From: Tausonia pullulans
Taxonomy: Eukaryota > Basidiomycota > Tremellomycetes > Cystofilobasidiales > Mrakiaceae
NCBI GenBank assembly: GCA_951802195.1
Contig: OX637621.1
Location: forward strand, 1,488,001-1,552,000
Length of the DNA: 64,000 nucleotides
Reading direction: 5' to 3'
Shown: positions 1-11,502 of the stretch, piece after piece
How the letters are laid out: each line of letters begins with the position of its first letter
How positions within the stretch are numbered: position 1 is the stretch's first letter
Program-made: the position numbers and the translations under genes
The notes under the pieces: model-generated
What the model was told of the DNA's origin: nothing
Seen by the model: only the letters and a program-made list of their open reading frames with translations
The model's database searches: none

Positions 1-168
1 GTGCGAGAGACGACGACGAGAGGCCGCTCGACCGCCTGCGGCAGACGAGGACGATGAGGATGGGCCTCCTCCTCCTCCAGGGCCACTCGGGTTGGCGCCG
101 GAGGAGGAGGCAGCGGCGTTGGCGGACGAGCGAGTCTTCTTGGCCGAAGAGGAGGTAGAAGGGGCCAT
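1..168 (-). CDS. N-terminus of a low-complexity protein, cut by the window edge
   Basis: Reading leftwards from an ATG at 168, the frame stays open for 56 codons to the edge. It begins MAPSTSSSAKKTRSSANAAA and continues as a Ser/Ala/Gly-rich stretch with a short poly-Gly run, a poly-Ser run and an Arg triplet near the edge. Such heads are common on basidiomycete nuclear proteins, but no domain is visible, so no function is proposed. The sequence just before the ATG is purine-rich when read on the coding strand's complement and has no in-frame ATG that I could see. It could also be an exon of a gene that starts elsewhere. Confidence 0.4.
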   Translation of the reverse strand, partial: MAPSTSSSAKKTRSSANAAASSSGANPSGPGGGGGPSSSSSSAAGGRAASRRRLSH

Positions 169-1740
169 CGGAGAGGAAGAAAGGTGGTTGGGAGTTGTCG
201 CTGCCGGCTGTCCGGTCGGATGTCTGAAACGAGGTTGAGGAGGAAGAGAGCGAGGCCGACCGTCGTCAAGGAGTCGAAAGGTTGACTGAGAGGGAGCTGG
301 AGGAATCCAAGCCGATAGCTGCTTTCTTTGCAGGGATGTGGGACCTTTGACTCCGGTCGCTTGGTTGGATGGGGGTTAGGTGGAGAGAAGAGAGAGGGGA
401 GGAAGGGGGATGGGAGGGGAGAGAAGCGCAAGGAGAGGCGATCGCCGGGACTGCTCAGGAGGTCTAAACCGGATCCGTCGTCCTTAGTTTGTCGGGATAG
501 TGCTTTAAGTTCAGGCGGATCGGGTACGAGGACGAGGGAGATCCAGGACGACAGGAGCAGGGAAAATATGTTGGTGGAGACAGACAACTTTGGAGCCAGG
601 AAGGCCGAAGAAGGACTAGAGACGGGCTCCGCCTTACGTCGTTTACGAGCCTGCTTGGACAATGACAATGCGGGGAAGGGAGAGAGGACCCCTGAGAAGA
701 ACGGGCTCTTCGGAAGAGAGCGACCAGAGCTAAGATGGCGGGCCCTTGAACAGCTCGACGCAGCTAGGTTTGCAGAGTTTCCATCTTAATTCGCTCTTCC
801 AGGAGGTGCGCGCGCGCCGTAGCGAGGCCCTGCAGCGCAAGGACTGCAATCTTTTGGGAACAAAAGACGTGTATCCGGATGCGGAAGGGGAAAGCTGGGT
901 GACAGACTCGGCGAGCTGGTTTCCGAGTTCCGTCTTGATCATGCAGCGCGACGCCAATCCTTCGGATATCTCCCCAGCCTTCTCCGCCTCCTTGGCCAGG
1001 CACCACATGGGACCACATGGGCACTTCGAAGAAAGTGACAACGATGAGAGATGCCGCGATCATCGCAAAGCAATGTCACAGTACTTTTCGGTGTGACTCA
1101 CACGCCTTCAGAGGAGCAGTTGTATTTCTGTCCGCCAAGCTGACGAGGATGAACGTCATGGAGAGAATTTAGGGAAAAGGGAAGGAAGCAGAGGACGATA
1201 GACAGAGACCATAAGAAAGGGGAAGGGTGGAGAATGTACGTATTATGGAGAAGAGGTCAAGTTCAAAGAAAAGTAGATTAAGAAGGCAGAGAGAGAGAGT
1301 AGGGAAAGAGGACTCTAACGATCGCCACCGGCGCCATACATCGCCGTCGTCGTTGTCGACTTCTTCCGAGTGCGCCCTCTTTTGTTGGCCGGGGCGGACG
1401 AGGTACGTCTTCTAAAAAGAGCAGGAAACTAAAGGAGAGGGGGAAAAGCGGACCCGAGCAAAAAAAATGTAAGAGTTCGGATGTAGGTGAGACCAAAACG
1501 GAGAGAGGGAGTGGAGAGTGGAACGAAAAGGGAGCGAGATGAAGGAATGAAGAGGGCTTCATGAGAGCTGGACTCCGACCGAGAAAAGGACGAGGGCTGT
1601 TGCGAGCCAGCAGCCACCAATGGCTGTCGTACGAGCACCAGCACTGAGGAGCCATCAGAATGATTGAGTTGTCAGATGGATCGAGCCAAGAAGTCAAAGG
1701 AGCGTCATCGCCTTTAGCTTGAGCCTAGTACGGCTCAGCT
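169..1740. other. Region without a supported gene
   Basis: About 1.6 kb between the left-edge gene start and the 3' end of the glycosidase gene, both on the minus strand. The middle is purine-rich on the plus strand. Around 760-1060 the minus strand has two overlapping short frames, one with an Ala/Glu/Lys-rich stretch (KEAEKAGEISEG). I could not connect them into a gene. Most of the stretch is probably the 5' region of the first gene and the 3' UTR of the second. Confidence 0.4.
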
Positions 1741-4024
1741 TCACTTGACGAACCTTTTGCCGTCGTCACCTTGGGTGACCTTGCCCTTGGCGTTATCGCT
1801 TCCGGCCTCTACCCAGGCACGGCGAGCGGCCTCCATGAGAAGCACGAACGATTGTCCCTCGGGCGACTTGGATCCGGGCTGGCCCCAGGCGTACTATGCG
1901 AGCGAGAGGCTCAGTCAATTTTGAATTGACTTGCAGAAGGGATCGCGAGGCAGGACGACGCACAGGGTTGACGACGGGCGCGAGCCAGCCATCCGAGGAA
2001 GCCGCTAGCTGAGTGGTGATGTTCTTGTATGCGCGCTCGGCATCGGGCTGAACAAATGAATATGAGGGATTCAGTCAGTCACCGTTCACGTGTGTAGACA
2101 CGGTGTTCTCCGACGCACGATCCACTGCGAGCTCAGCTTGAGCGAGCTCATGCGGTAGGCAGTCGCGGAGAGGAGCGCTGTGCAGGACGCATCGGCGAAC
2201 GACGTCGAGTTCTCCGGATAGTCGCGGATCAGACCAGAGGACATTTGGTGGTTGAACGCGCCGGTGAGAATCTCTGGAGGCAGGCCAAGGAGGGACACAG
2301 AGACGGAGTGGGTCAACATCTCACCGGCTTGGCCGAGGCAGAAGTTTGCCATAGCCACAATGACTGACCATTAATCCAATCCTTAATGTTGTTGAGCTCG
2401 TTTTGGAAAGAGCCGGCGAAGGGAGAGTTGGAGACAACTATTGGTGGAGACGTGCGCGCATTTTGAGACGAGGGCATTAGTTCTCTGTGACGAACATGGA
2501 TATAGTAACGTTAAGAGAGAAAGCGGACTTGTGTGAACGCGCATCATTCCAGCGGCGGCCCATCTGTGCAGTGGCGAAGAAGGTGAGTGCGAAGTGGAGG
2601 GTGAGAAGATAAGCGAGAGATCAGATCAGCGTCAGCACGCGAGAAACCGGGATTGCCCTCGGTGATCTCCATCTCGCCAAAATCGCACCCATTGCCCGTG
2701 CACCACGTTCCGGGATCCTGCGAGCCATCGCCAAGTTGGATATCTGTGAGAGTCGAACCAAGGAAGGAATGTCAGTCACCCGGGCTGTTTCTGTCCCCCC
2801 CATCGATCGATCAGGCTGGGTCGCTGAAGAGCACAGTTCCCTCGCCACTTACGCTTCCAAAGGCCAGAAGATGTTCCGAGGTACTGGCGGTAGAGCCTCG
2901 GTTGGGCCAGGGCGTCGGTCCTGAAGTAATCAAGCTAGTGGGCAAAATATCTTACGAAGAGACAGACGGGCAGGCATACATGAGAGTCTGGTTGTTTGTG
3001 AGGGCCGCGTAGTAGGCGAGCTGGAAGGAAGACATCTCGTCAGTTCAAGGGGCCTTTGCCTCTGCACACTCGAATCGCATCCCGACTCACGAAAGGCGGG
3101 ACCATGTAACTGTGAAGATTGGTGGAGACCAGAGCAAAGGATTAGCTTCCCTTGGCTTGGTTCGTCGACGGGGTTAGGTGTAGGCAGACGCGAACTTCAG
3201 CGCCAAGGCGGCAGTCAGAGGGGACTCACGCCGAATCACTCCAGAGTTGGACCTGATTGTACCGGTGCGATATCGCGCCGTCCGAAGTTCGGGGGACTAC
3301 AGTCGTGAGGTAGAGCACCTGAGCGAGGGAACAGTGAGGAAAGAACGAAAGAGAGAGGGTCAGCCCCGGCGGAGGAACAAGGGTCAAAAGAGCGAACGAG
3401 AGGTCCTAGCCCAGCCCAGTCCTCGCTCGTTTGCTGTCTCAGATTAGGCAATCGAAGAGAGCAAGGGACGCACCTCCTGCCTGACGGCAGCCACCCAGTC
3501 GTAGCCGTCAAGACCAGTCGCGTTGGCCCAGATGACGACCTCTCCGAGCGAGGCCGGGTCCCCAGCGGCTCCGTCATCGAGGAGCGAGAGGTTCATGCCT
3601 CGCACTCGGCTGGGCCAAGTGTCGGAGAGGACATTGGCACCAAAGGACTTGATCTTGTCCGAGACGACCGCTTGGGCGAGCTTGGCAAGCTCACTGCTCG
3701 AGGCGTCTGACGGCGGAGGGATCGACCCATCGGTGTAGGGCGAGGCCGGCAGGACGTCGAGTTCGGTGAGGGCGCGGGCGAGGGTGCCGTTCTCCCAGCT
3801 GGCGGGGAGGAGGGAGAGGGGTCAACAGAACTTCTGGCCGGGCAGAACAATGTAGGAGCAGGAGAGAGATGTAGAATGGAGCGAACACACCTCTTGGTCG
3901 ATCCACTAATGGCGTTGGCCCGGACGGCCGACAGCGTGCTCTCTGTCATCGGGTCGAGGGCCGCCACCGGGAGGGCGTTAAGGGAGGAGACTAGGAGTCC
4001 GGCCGCGAGTGCGGAGTAGAGCAT
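1741..4024 (-). CDS. Secreted six-hairpin glycosidase-like protein
   Basis: This looks like a fungal secreted protein of the six-hairpin glycosidase superfamily, the (alpha/alpha)6 fold shared with GH88/GH105 enzymes. It begins MLYSALAAGLLVSSLNALPV, a clear signal peptide. Segments then follow in family order: SWENGTLARALTELD; DDGAAGDPASLGEVVIWAN; VPRTSDGAISHRYNQVQLW; LAYYAALTNNQTLM; GTWCTGNGWAAAGMMRV; SGLIRDYPENSTSFADAS; and the C-terminal GQSFVLLMEAARRAW. The order and the GNGWAAAGM and DGAISHR motifs are typical of the family. About eight introns interrupt the gene, and the segments join in phase only when these are spliced; exon 1 is 4024-3891 and exon 2 starts at 3798. The substrate is not predictable. 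A cell-wall or plant-polysaccharide role is inference. Two splice choices near 2950 are both in frame. Confidence 0.85.
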
Positions 4025-5396
4025 GGCGAGGCGGAGGCAAGGAACAAAGGAGGGAGGGAGGATGATGGTCGAGAAAGAGGGAAGACGTGGAGTGAAACGA
4101 CGACGCTGCCAAGGAGGGAACAAGGCAGAGCCTTGGAACTTCGAGGCCCCCTAGCGTCGGGGTCTCCTCATCCTAAGTATGAACGAACGCCAAGCCTCAG
4201 CAAGGCGAGGCTTGAGATCCTTTCTTGAATCTCCCGGCCTTAAATGATCCCCCGATACCCATAGCAGCATGTTTCGCATCGCTTACTGCTTCATTTTGGG
4301 TGTGTGGGCGCGCGCGAACGACGTGATTCTGAAGCCATTGGTCCAGACCAGATTCGAGATCGACAACGACCACGTTAGCGGGCCCCTCCCTTGCTCCCTT
4401 ATTTGGGCGGAAACCCGTTGAAAGACAGAGTCGACCATTTGAGCGCCACACGGGCCAAACCCTGATTTCAGTCAAACAGCTTGTTGCGGCGGATCAAGCG
4501 CACACATCGAAAGCACGCCTGCGCGCAACGAATGCACAAGGACGTCGCGTATGAGACGAGAGGAAGGGAGAGATCACTGAGTGCGAGAACAGTCGAGAGA
4601 AATACGTTTCGTCCATCGCAGATCAGCATCCATCGCAAGTCAGGCAAGAGACGCTCGACAACACATCACACAGGCGAGCTCGCAAGACGGAACGATCCAG
4701 GAGGTGCCCGTTCCATCAAGGCCAACACCGCGGTCGCTTCTGTCAGTCCGGACAAGAGCGAGAACTCGCGAGCGTGAAGACGCCCGGGGAATGGCGAGCC
4801 GCGAGGAAAGACGGAGGGGGTAGCGGCGTGACTGATTTCTTTCTCTGGAGCCCTCCACGTGCGAACGACAGCGGGTTTCTGCACCCCAGCACCCACGGCA
4901 AGACTACCCCGCAGAAAGCGCGAGAGAACCCCCAACGTGCGACGGGCTGAGCCTTGGAGCTGAGCCGCCGAGGAAAGAGAGGCAGTAAGTCCAGCTGGAA
5001 TCTAGCCTCCGAGGTTCGTTCTTTCTCTTGCCCCCTATCCCCCACCTCCCCCACCCACCGCGTGGCCCGCCGACCAACTGACCGACCTCATCTCGGCGCC
5101 GCCCTAATCAGGCCCTGATCAAAGTAGTCGTATTGACGACAGAGCTTCCGAGGTGAGTATGCCCCGTCACTCTAAAATCACTGGAGAGAGAGGCCTAGCC
5201 ATTCGTCTTCTCCCGGCACCGTGCTCATGCAGCCCTCTCTATCTCTTCTCCCTCCGTTTTTACTCAACGTTCGAACGCCCTCTTGTTATATCTTCCTTCC
5301 TTTCTATGTTCTCTCGACGTACACATAGAGGACCTTTCAACAGCGCCCTCTCGCTCGCCCCGGTCGGCTGCTCCCTCCTTCCTTCGCCTGTCCCCG
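4025..5396. other. Divergent intergenic region
   Basis: 1.4 kb between the start of the glycosidase gene (minus) and the proposed start of the Ser-rich gene (plus). No convincing frame or RNA gene is seen. The stretch 5040-5110 is pyrimidine-rich, and GTGAGT-like and branch-like sequences near 5150-5300 could mark a 5' UTR intron of the plus-strand gene. Confidence 0.4.
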
Positions 5397-7169
5397 ATGA
5401 CCAACATGACATGTCGCCCAGTCCACCCGAATAGGTCGAACTCGACCCCGGTGGCCTTGTCTTCTTCGTCCTTCTCAGCGTCCTCTCCGACAATGCCGAA
5501 CAGTGTCCTAGGCGTCACACTGAGGCGGTCGTCGTCCTCATCGCTCAAGCCGGCTTCCTCGCTGTCCTCGTTCTCCTCCCGGTCGTCGTCCGCCTCGTCC
5601 CTGTCCCGTCGTAGGGACACTGGCAAGGAGCGGGGGCTCGAAATCCTCCTCAGCTTCTGCGAGACGGACGAGTCTGAGGATGAAGAAGGACGCCTTTCTG
5701 CGAGGAGCAGTAGCCGGTCCAAAGGGAAAAGGACCGACAGATTATCATCAGGGCGGAGTCGCTCCTCACGGTCTGACAGCTGGAGGGACCGTTATCTCGT
5801 ACGTGTCCTTCGACCTAGCTGAGATACCTATCAGCGGATCAAATTCACCTGACATGACTGTTCTACCTCTACTGCTTTCATTTAGGCCATAGCCCCATCC
5901 ATCTTCTCATATCCATCGATCTCTACAGCCTCGTTCGCTGCAGTGGCCACCGCACGATCGACGAGGGCAGGACTGGCCAGTAGCGGAGCTGCATCTCGCT
6001 GGCGCCAGCCCCCCGCATTACTCGCCATTGAGTCCAAGGGCTTGCCCCGGCTTGGTTTCATCGACGATGAAGGGGACCTCCTCGAATGGGATCTGGTCGA
6101 GCCCTCAACCTCGTCCTCGGGGGCACGCAACGAGAGGAGGTATCACGGCGTCACAAGACGCCGACCCTCCAATCACCACCATTTCCTCCATTCAAGGCTC
6201 TCTCAGACATCGCTTCGTCTGTACCTCTCATACAGCGAGAGTGATCTCCGTGTGCATCTTGCCTCAACCAAACTCCAAAAGGCCACCGACAGTAGATGTC
6301 TCTCTGTCGGTGCCAAGTCCTTTGCCGTCTCTTCGCCCGCAGGGTCCGATGCGACGATCCGCCCACCTTCGTCATCGGGCTTCCGACCGTGCTCGCCACC
6401 ACCCTTCCGAAGACAGGATGCCCTCGACATCTCCCCCGGATCACTCCACCGGACGCACCATTTCTCTACTTCGGCGTCCTCGTCATTCTACTCGACTTAT
6501 CTCGACTCGGCGAACGCTTCGCCGACATTCTCGCCTGTTATATCTTCGTCCTCCCTCTACCAGAGCACCGAGGACTTCGGTGCCACCCCAGTTGATGCCA
6601 GCCGGACACCTCGACCGCCCAGGGTGCATAGATCTACCTCTTCCTCCTCGGCGGCGAGGGTAGCGCCCCTTGCCAACACCCGTCGCTCTCAGTCGACGTC
6701 GTCCTCCTCGATGGCATCCTCGTCTTCCAACTCAACTCGAAATGGGGGAGCCGACCACAGCCGCCGCACCTGTGGTGGCCACCACCACCATCGCGCAGCC
6801 AAGCCATCGCTCTCCTTCACGATTGGCTCGTCGGCGTCCTCCTCCGCTGCGACTTCCTTCTCCTCGGCCTTGGCGAGCAGCAGCTTCCAGGGGCACCATC
6901 AAGGCCAGCCTCGCCGGACGACCATCTCGACGAGCCCAGTTCTTGTCCCTCGCTCGGGGTCCTTTCGCGGTGGTTTCATGGACATATATGGCTTTCAAGC
7001 CAAGACTCCCGGCGTTGTTACCGCCCTTCCTCCTCCCTCATCTTCCAGTGGCACGAGGCGGACAGCCTCCATCAACTCGACTTGCCCCTCCTCGACGGCC
7101 GCGCGAGTCACCCGATCCGTTGGATCCCTCCCTGTCCAGCGCGACGACCTTTTTATCGCCCGAGCTTGA
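5397..7169 (+). CDS. Ser-rich disordered hypothetical protein
   Basis: I do not recognise this protein. The model joins 5397-5798 to 5886-7169 across an intron starting GTACGTGTCC and ending TTTAG, phase 0 on both sides. The first exon is Ser/Arg-rich with an acidic patch (ETDESEDEEG). The second starts AIAPSIFSYPSIST, has one ordered-looking stretch (LPRLGFIDDEGDLLEWDL), then long Ser-rich, His-rich and Pro-rich sequence, and ends at TGA 7167. A further in-frame 57-nt intron at 6140-6196 is possible. The start is the first ATG in frame. Caution: the minus strand at 5264-5722 and another plus frame at 6296-6595 also stay open with plausible composition. In repetitive TCC/TCG sequence the frame is hard to choose, so only the existence of a gene here is moderately supported. 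Confidence 0.4.
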
Positions 7170-7447
7170 TACTCAATCTCTCGTTGCATCCGGTTCGGTC
7201 TCGTGTACTTCCTAGTCCGATCTTGTTCTAAGTGGTTGTGTGCGTGTGTGCTTCGCTGTCTTTCTCTCTGTTCTTGGGTTTGCGTTTAGGGTTCCGCCAT
7301 TGCCGGCCGTCCTTGTTATATCTCTCACCCTATGGAGACATGCTTTCCTCAGTCCTCTTCCCTCTCGTTGAGAAGAAAGACAGAGCGCATAGCCTAAACA
7401 CATAATATATATTACACATCTCCGTGTTCACTTCCCACTTCTCCCCC

Positions 7448-10400
7448 TTAACCCCTCCAAGGGGGCGGCACCTCCGGCGGCCGATCTTCTCCTTCCCACC
7501 CCCCATCACCACCATCCATCGCCACACCACCGTGATTGTAGTTCGGCTGAAACACACTCCACAACCCTCCACCTCCTCGTCGACGTTGCGTCTTCCCACC
7601 AGCAGCCGTATCGTCGCCAGGGAAGGACGACGCGAACGCCAAGAACGACGAGTCGTCGAAGAAAGCCGGTTCGCCGAAAGCTGGCGCGTAGAGCGCTGGG
7701 TAGAAAGGCGAGAGATGGGGTGGTGGGGAGAGGTGGGCGAGGAGAGACTGGAGGAGGCTGGTAGAGGAGAGGAAAGGAAGATCATTAGCTTGGGGAGGAG
7801 CCACACAAAGAGAGAAGAGCGAGACAAAGGAATGAAAAGACGAACGTCCAACCGATCCAAGTGAGTCCCAGCGTCCAAAAGACCTTCCCACACCAACCAT
7901 TCGCCCTCTCCTGCATCGTTGTTGTCCCCCTCCTCTCCCTCTCCACAACCGTCGTTGTCGCAGAAACCGTCGTCCACTGAACTTCGGCCCACTTCCCTCG
8001 AGCACGAGCGAGTTCCCCCATCGCACGCTTGTCGTCGATCGAGGCACGAGCGAGCTGAGCGCGCAAAGCAGTGAGGCGGCGCTTGCCAGGAGAGGCGGTG
8101 GATGGCGTTGGAGAGGGAAGGACGTGGGCAGGGAGATGGGAGGCCGAGGTAGAACGGAGAGGGGTGGAGGGTCCGGTTGGTGCCGTGCTGATGTTAGCTG
8201 GGGCAGGAGGTGGGGGTGGCCCGTGTTGAGGCAAGATCAAGATGGGTCTAAGAATGAGAAGTCAGTGCCCCCTCCATCTAGATCACAGATACAGCAAGAG
8301 CCACTCACATCGCCTCAACTCTCTCGCTCTGAGCTTCCGCGACGACCAACGACGTCGAGGTCTCATCCTGCTCCTGCCTCTTCTTCCTCCTCCTCACCCT
8401 CCAGACCGGTGACTCCTCCTCCTCCTCCTCCTCCTCCTCTCCAGCACTAAGCCCACTCTCCCCTTGCTGCACCTGCTCTTCTCCCCTCTGCTCGACCGAA
8501 AGCCCTGATTTCCCAGCCGAGAAGCGCACGCCCTTCTTCCCACCTCCCGGCGTCCACCCCCACCCCCCTGGAGCCCTCGGTGTCGGTGGCTCCCTTTCCC
8601 TCTCTTTTAGTTTTACAGGCGTCTCCGTTTCGCCAGCTAAAAGCGTTGATGTCGACCATGGCTCGGCCGCCACCCTTCGTGGAGGGGCAGGAGGTGACTC
8701 AGCGGGAGGACGCTTCTCGGGGCTGAGAAACATGTGGGATCGGCGATGGGAGACTTCGAGGTGGATCTGGGCCGCTTCGGAATCGGAGGAAGAGACTAGT
8801 GAGGTCGAAATGACGTCGTCCTCGTCGTCTTGAGACACATCGGCGTCGGCGTCGTCGTGATGGGTGGGGGATTGGACTGCGGCCAGACTCGGTGAGGCAG
8901 TGTTGGGGGAAGAGGAGACGGGGGTAGCGGCAGGAAGAGGGTTCCGCCGACGGAAGGAGGAGGATGGTGAATGGACGGGGGAGGTCGACTGTTGCTGATG
9001 TCGAGATGGTGTCGCGGGCAAGACCGGAAGCGAAGAGGGACCTGTGACCTTGTCTCCATCGTCGTCGAAATTTCGCAGCGGTCGTCTTCTCCTCGGCAAA
9101 TCGACGATGGATCCAACGAATGACGACGATGTCGGCGATGCAGCAGGGCTGACGCTTACTCCGGTACCGCCAGCAGCAGTAGAGGACGATGGCCTAGGTC
9201 TCGAGTGGATTCTTGGCTGCTCGTGCGCAGCGGTGCCCATCAAATGGTCCTCCTCCTCCTCAACGGCTGGCGGTGTCGTTGACTGTCGCTGATGCGGCGG
9301 CGAATCCGTCGACTTCTTCGGACCAAACCTCCCAAACCTCCCACCGATCCCACGCGAGGGTGATGTCCCAGCAAACGTAGGCCGGGCGATGACCGGGCTC
9401 AAAGGCGGGGTCGTCGTCGTCGCCGCCGTTGATTCCCGCTCTTTGCCCTTCCTTGAGGTGGAGGAGGATCGAAAGGACGTCGAAGCATTGGAGGTGGAAG
9501 AGTGGCTGGGCCCTGGATCCCCAATGGCTGCAGGAAGTCCCACATCCTCCTCCGCCCCCAGGATCCGGGAGCGCTCTAAGGATCGGCGGGAGGTCGTCGA
9601 GTGCGAAAGAGAGTAGGACAACCGGTCAGCAGCAGGCCCATTCGACGATGGCGTCGGGTGCGAGGCAATGAAAGCGAGGAGCGCCGATGTAGGCTGCTGG
9701 GGTTCTGCTCTGGAGGTCCGAGGCGAGGGAGGCGGTGGGGTGAGGGTAGGTCGAGGCCGGGCGAATGCGTTTGTAATTCGGGGAGGAGGAGTCGGCGGTG
9801 ATTCTGCCTCCGAGGGTAAAGGTCCCTCGTCGGACTCGAGCTCTGCAGGGGGCGATGAAGGAGGAGGGGATGGTCGGGAAGGCGGCGGAGATGGAGAGCG
9901 CTGCCGTCTGGGCGAGGAGGAAGGCGGCGGGAAGCCTCGGGCAGAGCGGGTATCATTCGGATGGTGGATGATTGGACTCCGTCGCTTCAGAGCGACATGG
10001 TCTGAGGTGGATGAGCGGAATGAACCCGATCTGGGCGAAGAGCCTCCGACCGGCGGCGGTGGCGGAGGCGATGGCAGTGGCAACGAGGCAGGAGAGGCAG
10101 GAGAGGCGGGTATCGTGTCCGTCAACCAGTCTCTCACGACCTCGCGACTCGTTGACGCTCGCTCGAGCGCTTGGGTCACAGCATCCAGAGGTGATCGACG
10201 GACCTCCTGCTCGGGCTCCGTCTCACCGCGAGCGCGTCGCATCGCCTCCCTGAGGCGAGAGACGGCATCGAAGCCAGAGGCTCCGCCGGGTGGTCGATTT
10301 GCGGACGACGGGCTAGGCATCGGGGCACGAGGAATTGTGGATGACGTCTCATGCTGAAGGTGAAGAGTCCGGGACTCGATGCTACCCAGGAGATTCTGCA

Positions 10401-11232
10401 GCGAGGGCCGCAGCAAGGCTGGCTCACGCGTCGCGGGCGGATGGAGAGATAGCGCGATAGAGCGATGAGGAGGCGTCGGGGGATCCGAGGGTGTTAGGTC
10501 GATCAACAGTGCCGAGTCGTTTGATGGAGGCGAGAAGTCTCCGGTAGCCCTTGGAGGTGGATGCCGAGGAGAAGAGGCAGGTGGCGTCCGCCGGGTCGAC
10601 GCGCTCGGATATGAGGTCGAAGACGAAGAAGCGCGTCCAAGGACACCTACCTGGTCGTAGGACGGACGGACTTCATCCTCGAACAGCCGGTTGTTTTCAT
10701 TCTCGCCACCATCTTCCTCGTCGACAATGACGAGGTCGTCCGCAAACGCGCCCCAGCCCTTACTCGAGTCGACTGGGCGCGCGTCAAACGCGAGAACTCC
10801 GCCGAGACTGGCATCGAGGCCGAGCCATGACTGGTGGCTGTCGGCTCCATGCTGGTGGCCCCGACCACCGTGTCCATCGTCGTCATCCGCAAAGTCGGAG
10901 AAGAGCGAGGTCTCGCCGGTCTCGGTTGCCGAAGCAGCGGCCGTTGGCGGCGAGGGCGAGAGACGGGGCGAGCCAGACGAGCGCGACGCCAGCGGTGGCG
11001 GCTGCTGCTGAAAGCGCGCAGGATGAGGGGCTGGGTATGACAGGATGGGCAGGCGGATGGATGGGTGGAAGGCGTGGCGGGGAGGTGGGCTGGCGTCCCT
11101 TTGGACGCGTTGGGTGCGACGCGAGGCTGGCGGTTGTCGTAGTTGGTTTAAAGGTGCAAACGCGCCAGCGCGTCGCGCGTCCAGTTCCCTTTGCCCTTTG
11201 GTGTTTTGCGCCTGGTCCCCATGACGATAGGC
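7448..11232 (-). CDS. Large Pro/Ser-rich protein with poly-Glu tract, function unknown
   Basis: No family recognised. One frame is open on the minus strand from 11232 to 8309, about 975 codons. It contains acidic segments (VIVDEEDGGENENN), many SP/PP motifs, a conserved-looking stretch (FDAVSRLREAMRRARGETEP, then REVVRDWLTDTIP), and a poly-Glu run next to a basic cluster (VRRRKKR). Spliced exons at 8247-7853 and 7788-7448 continue in phase; the second-last carries GKRRLTALRAQLARASIDDK and ends in a short hydrophobic stretch (VFWTLGLTWI). The intron 8248-8308 is canonical GTGAG..AG. The start is unresolved: there is no ATG early in the long exon, so a small 5' exon above 11232 is likely. Composition suggests a nuclear or scaffold protein, but that is a guess. 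Confidence 0.6.
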
Positions 11233-11502
11233 TCAGTGGGGCATCATGTAGAATGCTCTCTATCACACTCTCTTCTGCTTTTACTCTACTTACTTGTTCG
11301 CTGGCAAGAGTTGTCGCAGGTTGATCATGAGAGAGCCTCGGCGGGACTGGAATACCCCGGCCGAGCCGCCCCGCGGCCCCAGACCGCCGGCGGCACGAGC
11401 GGCTTGCGGCCCAGCTCAGCCAACGAACATGGAGAGAGAGAGCTCCCTCGTCCCCAAAACCACCACCGACTCCACGAACGACTTTTTACGACTCACACGA
11501 CC

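Noticed and set aside
5264-5722. Minus-strand frame with an acidic, protein-like sequence opposite the Ser-rich gene
   Set aside because: It is open mainly because TCC/TCG serine runs read as GAG/GAC on the other strand. The plus frame joins a downstream exon in phase; the minus one has no such partner. Not fully excluded.
7424-7864. Plus-strand Arg/Glu-rich frame
   Set aside because: Opposite to the last exon of the large unknown minus-strand gene, which continues its frame through a proper intron.
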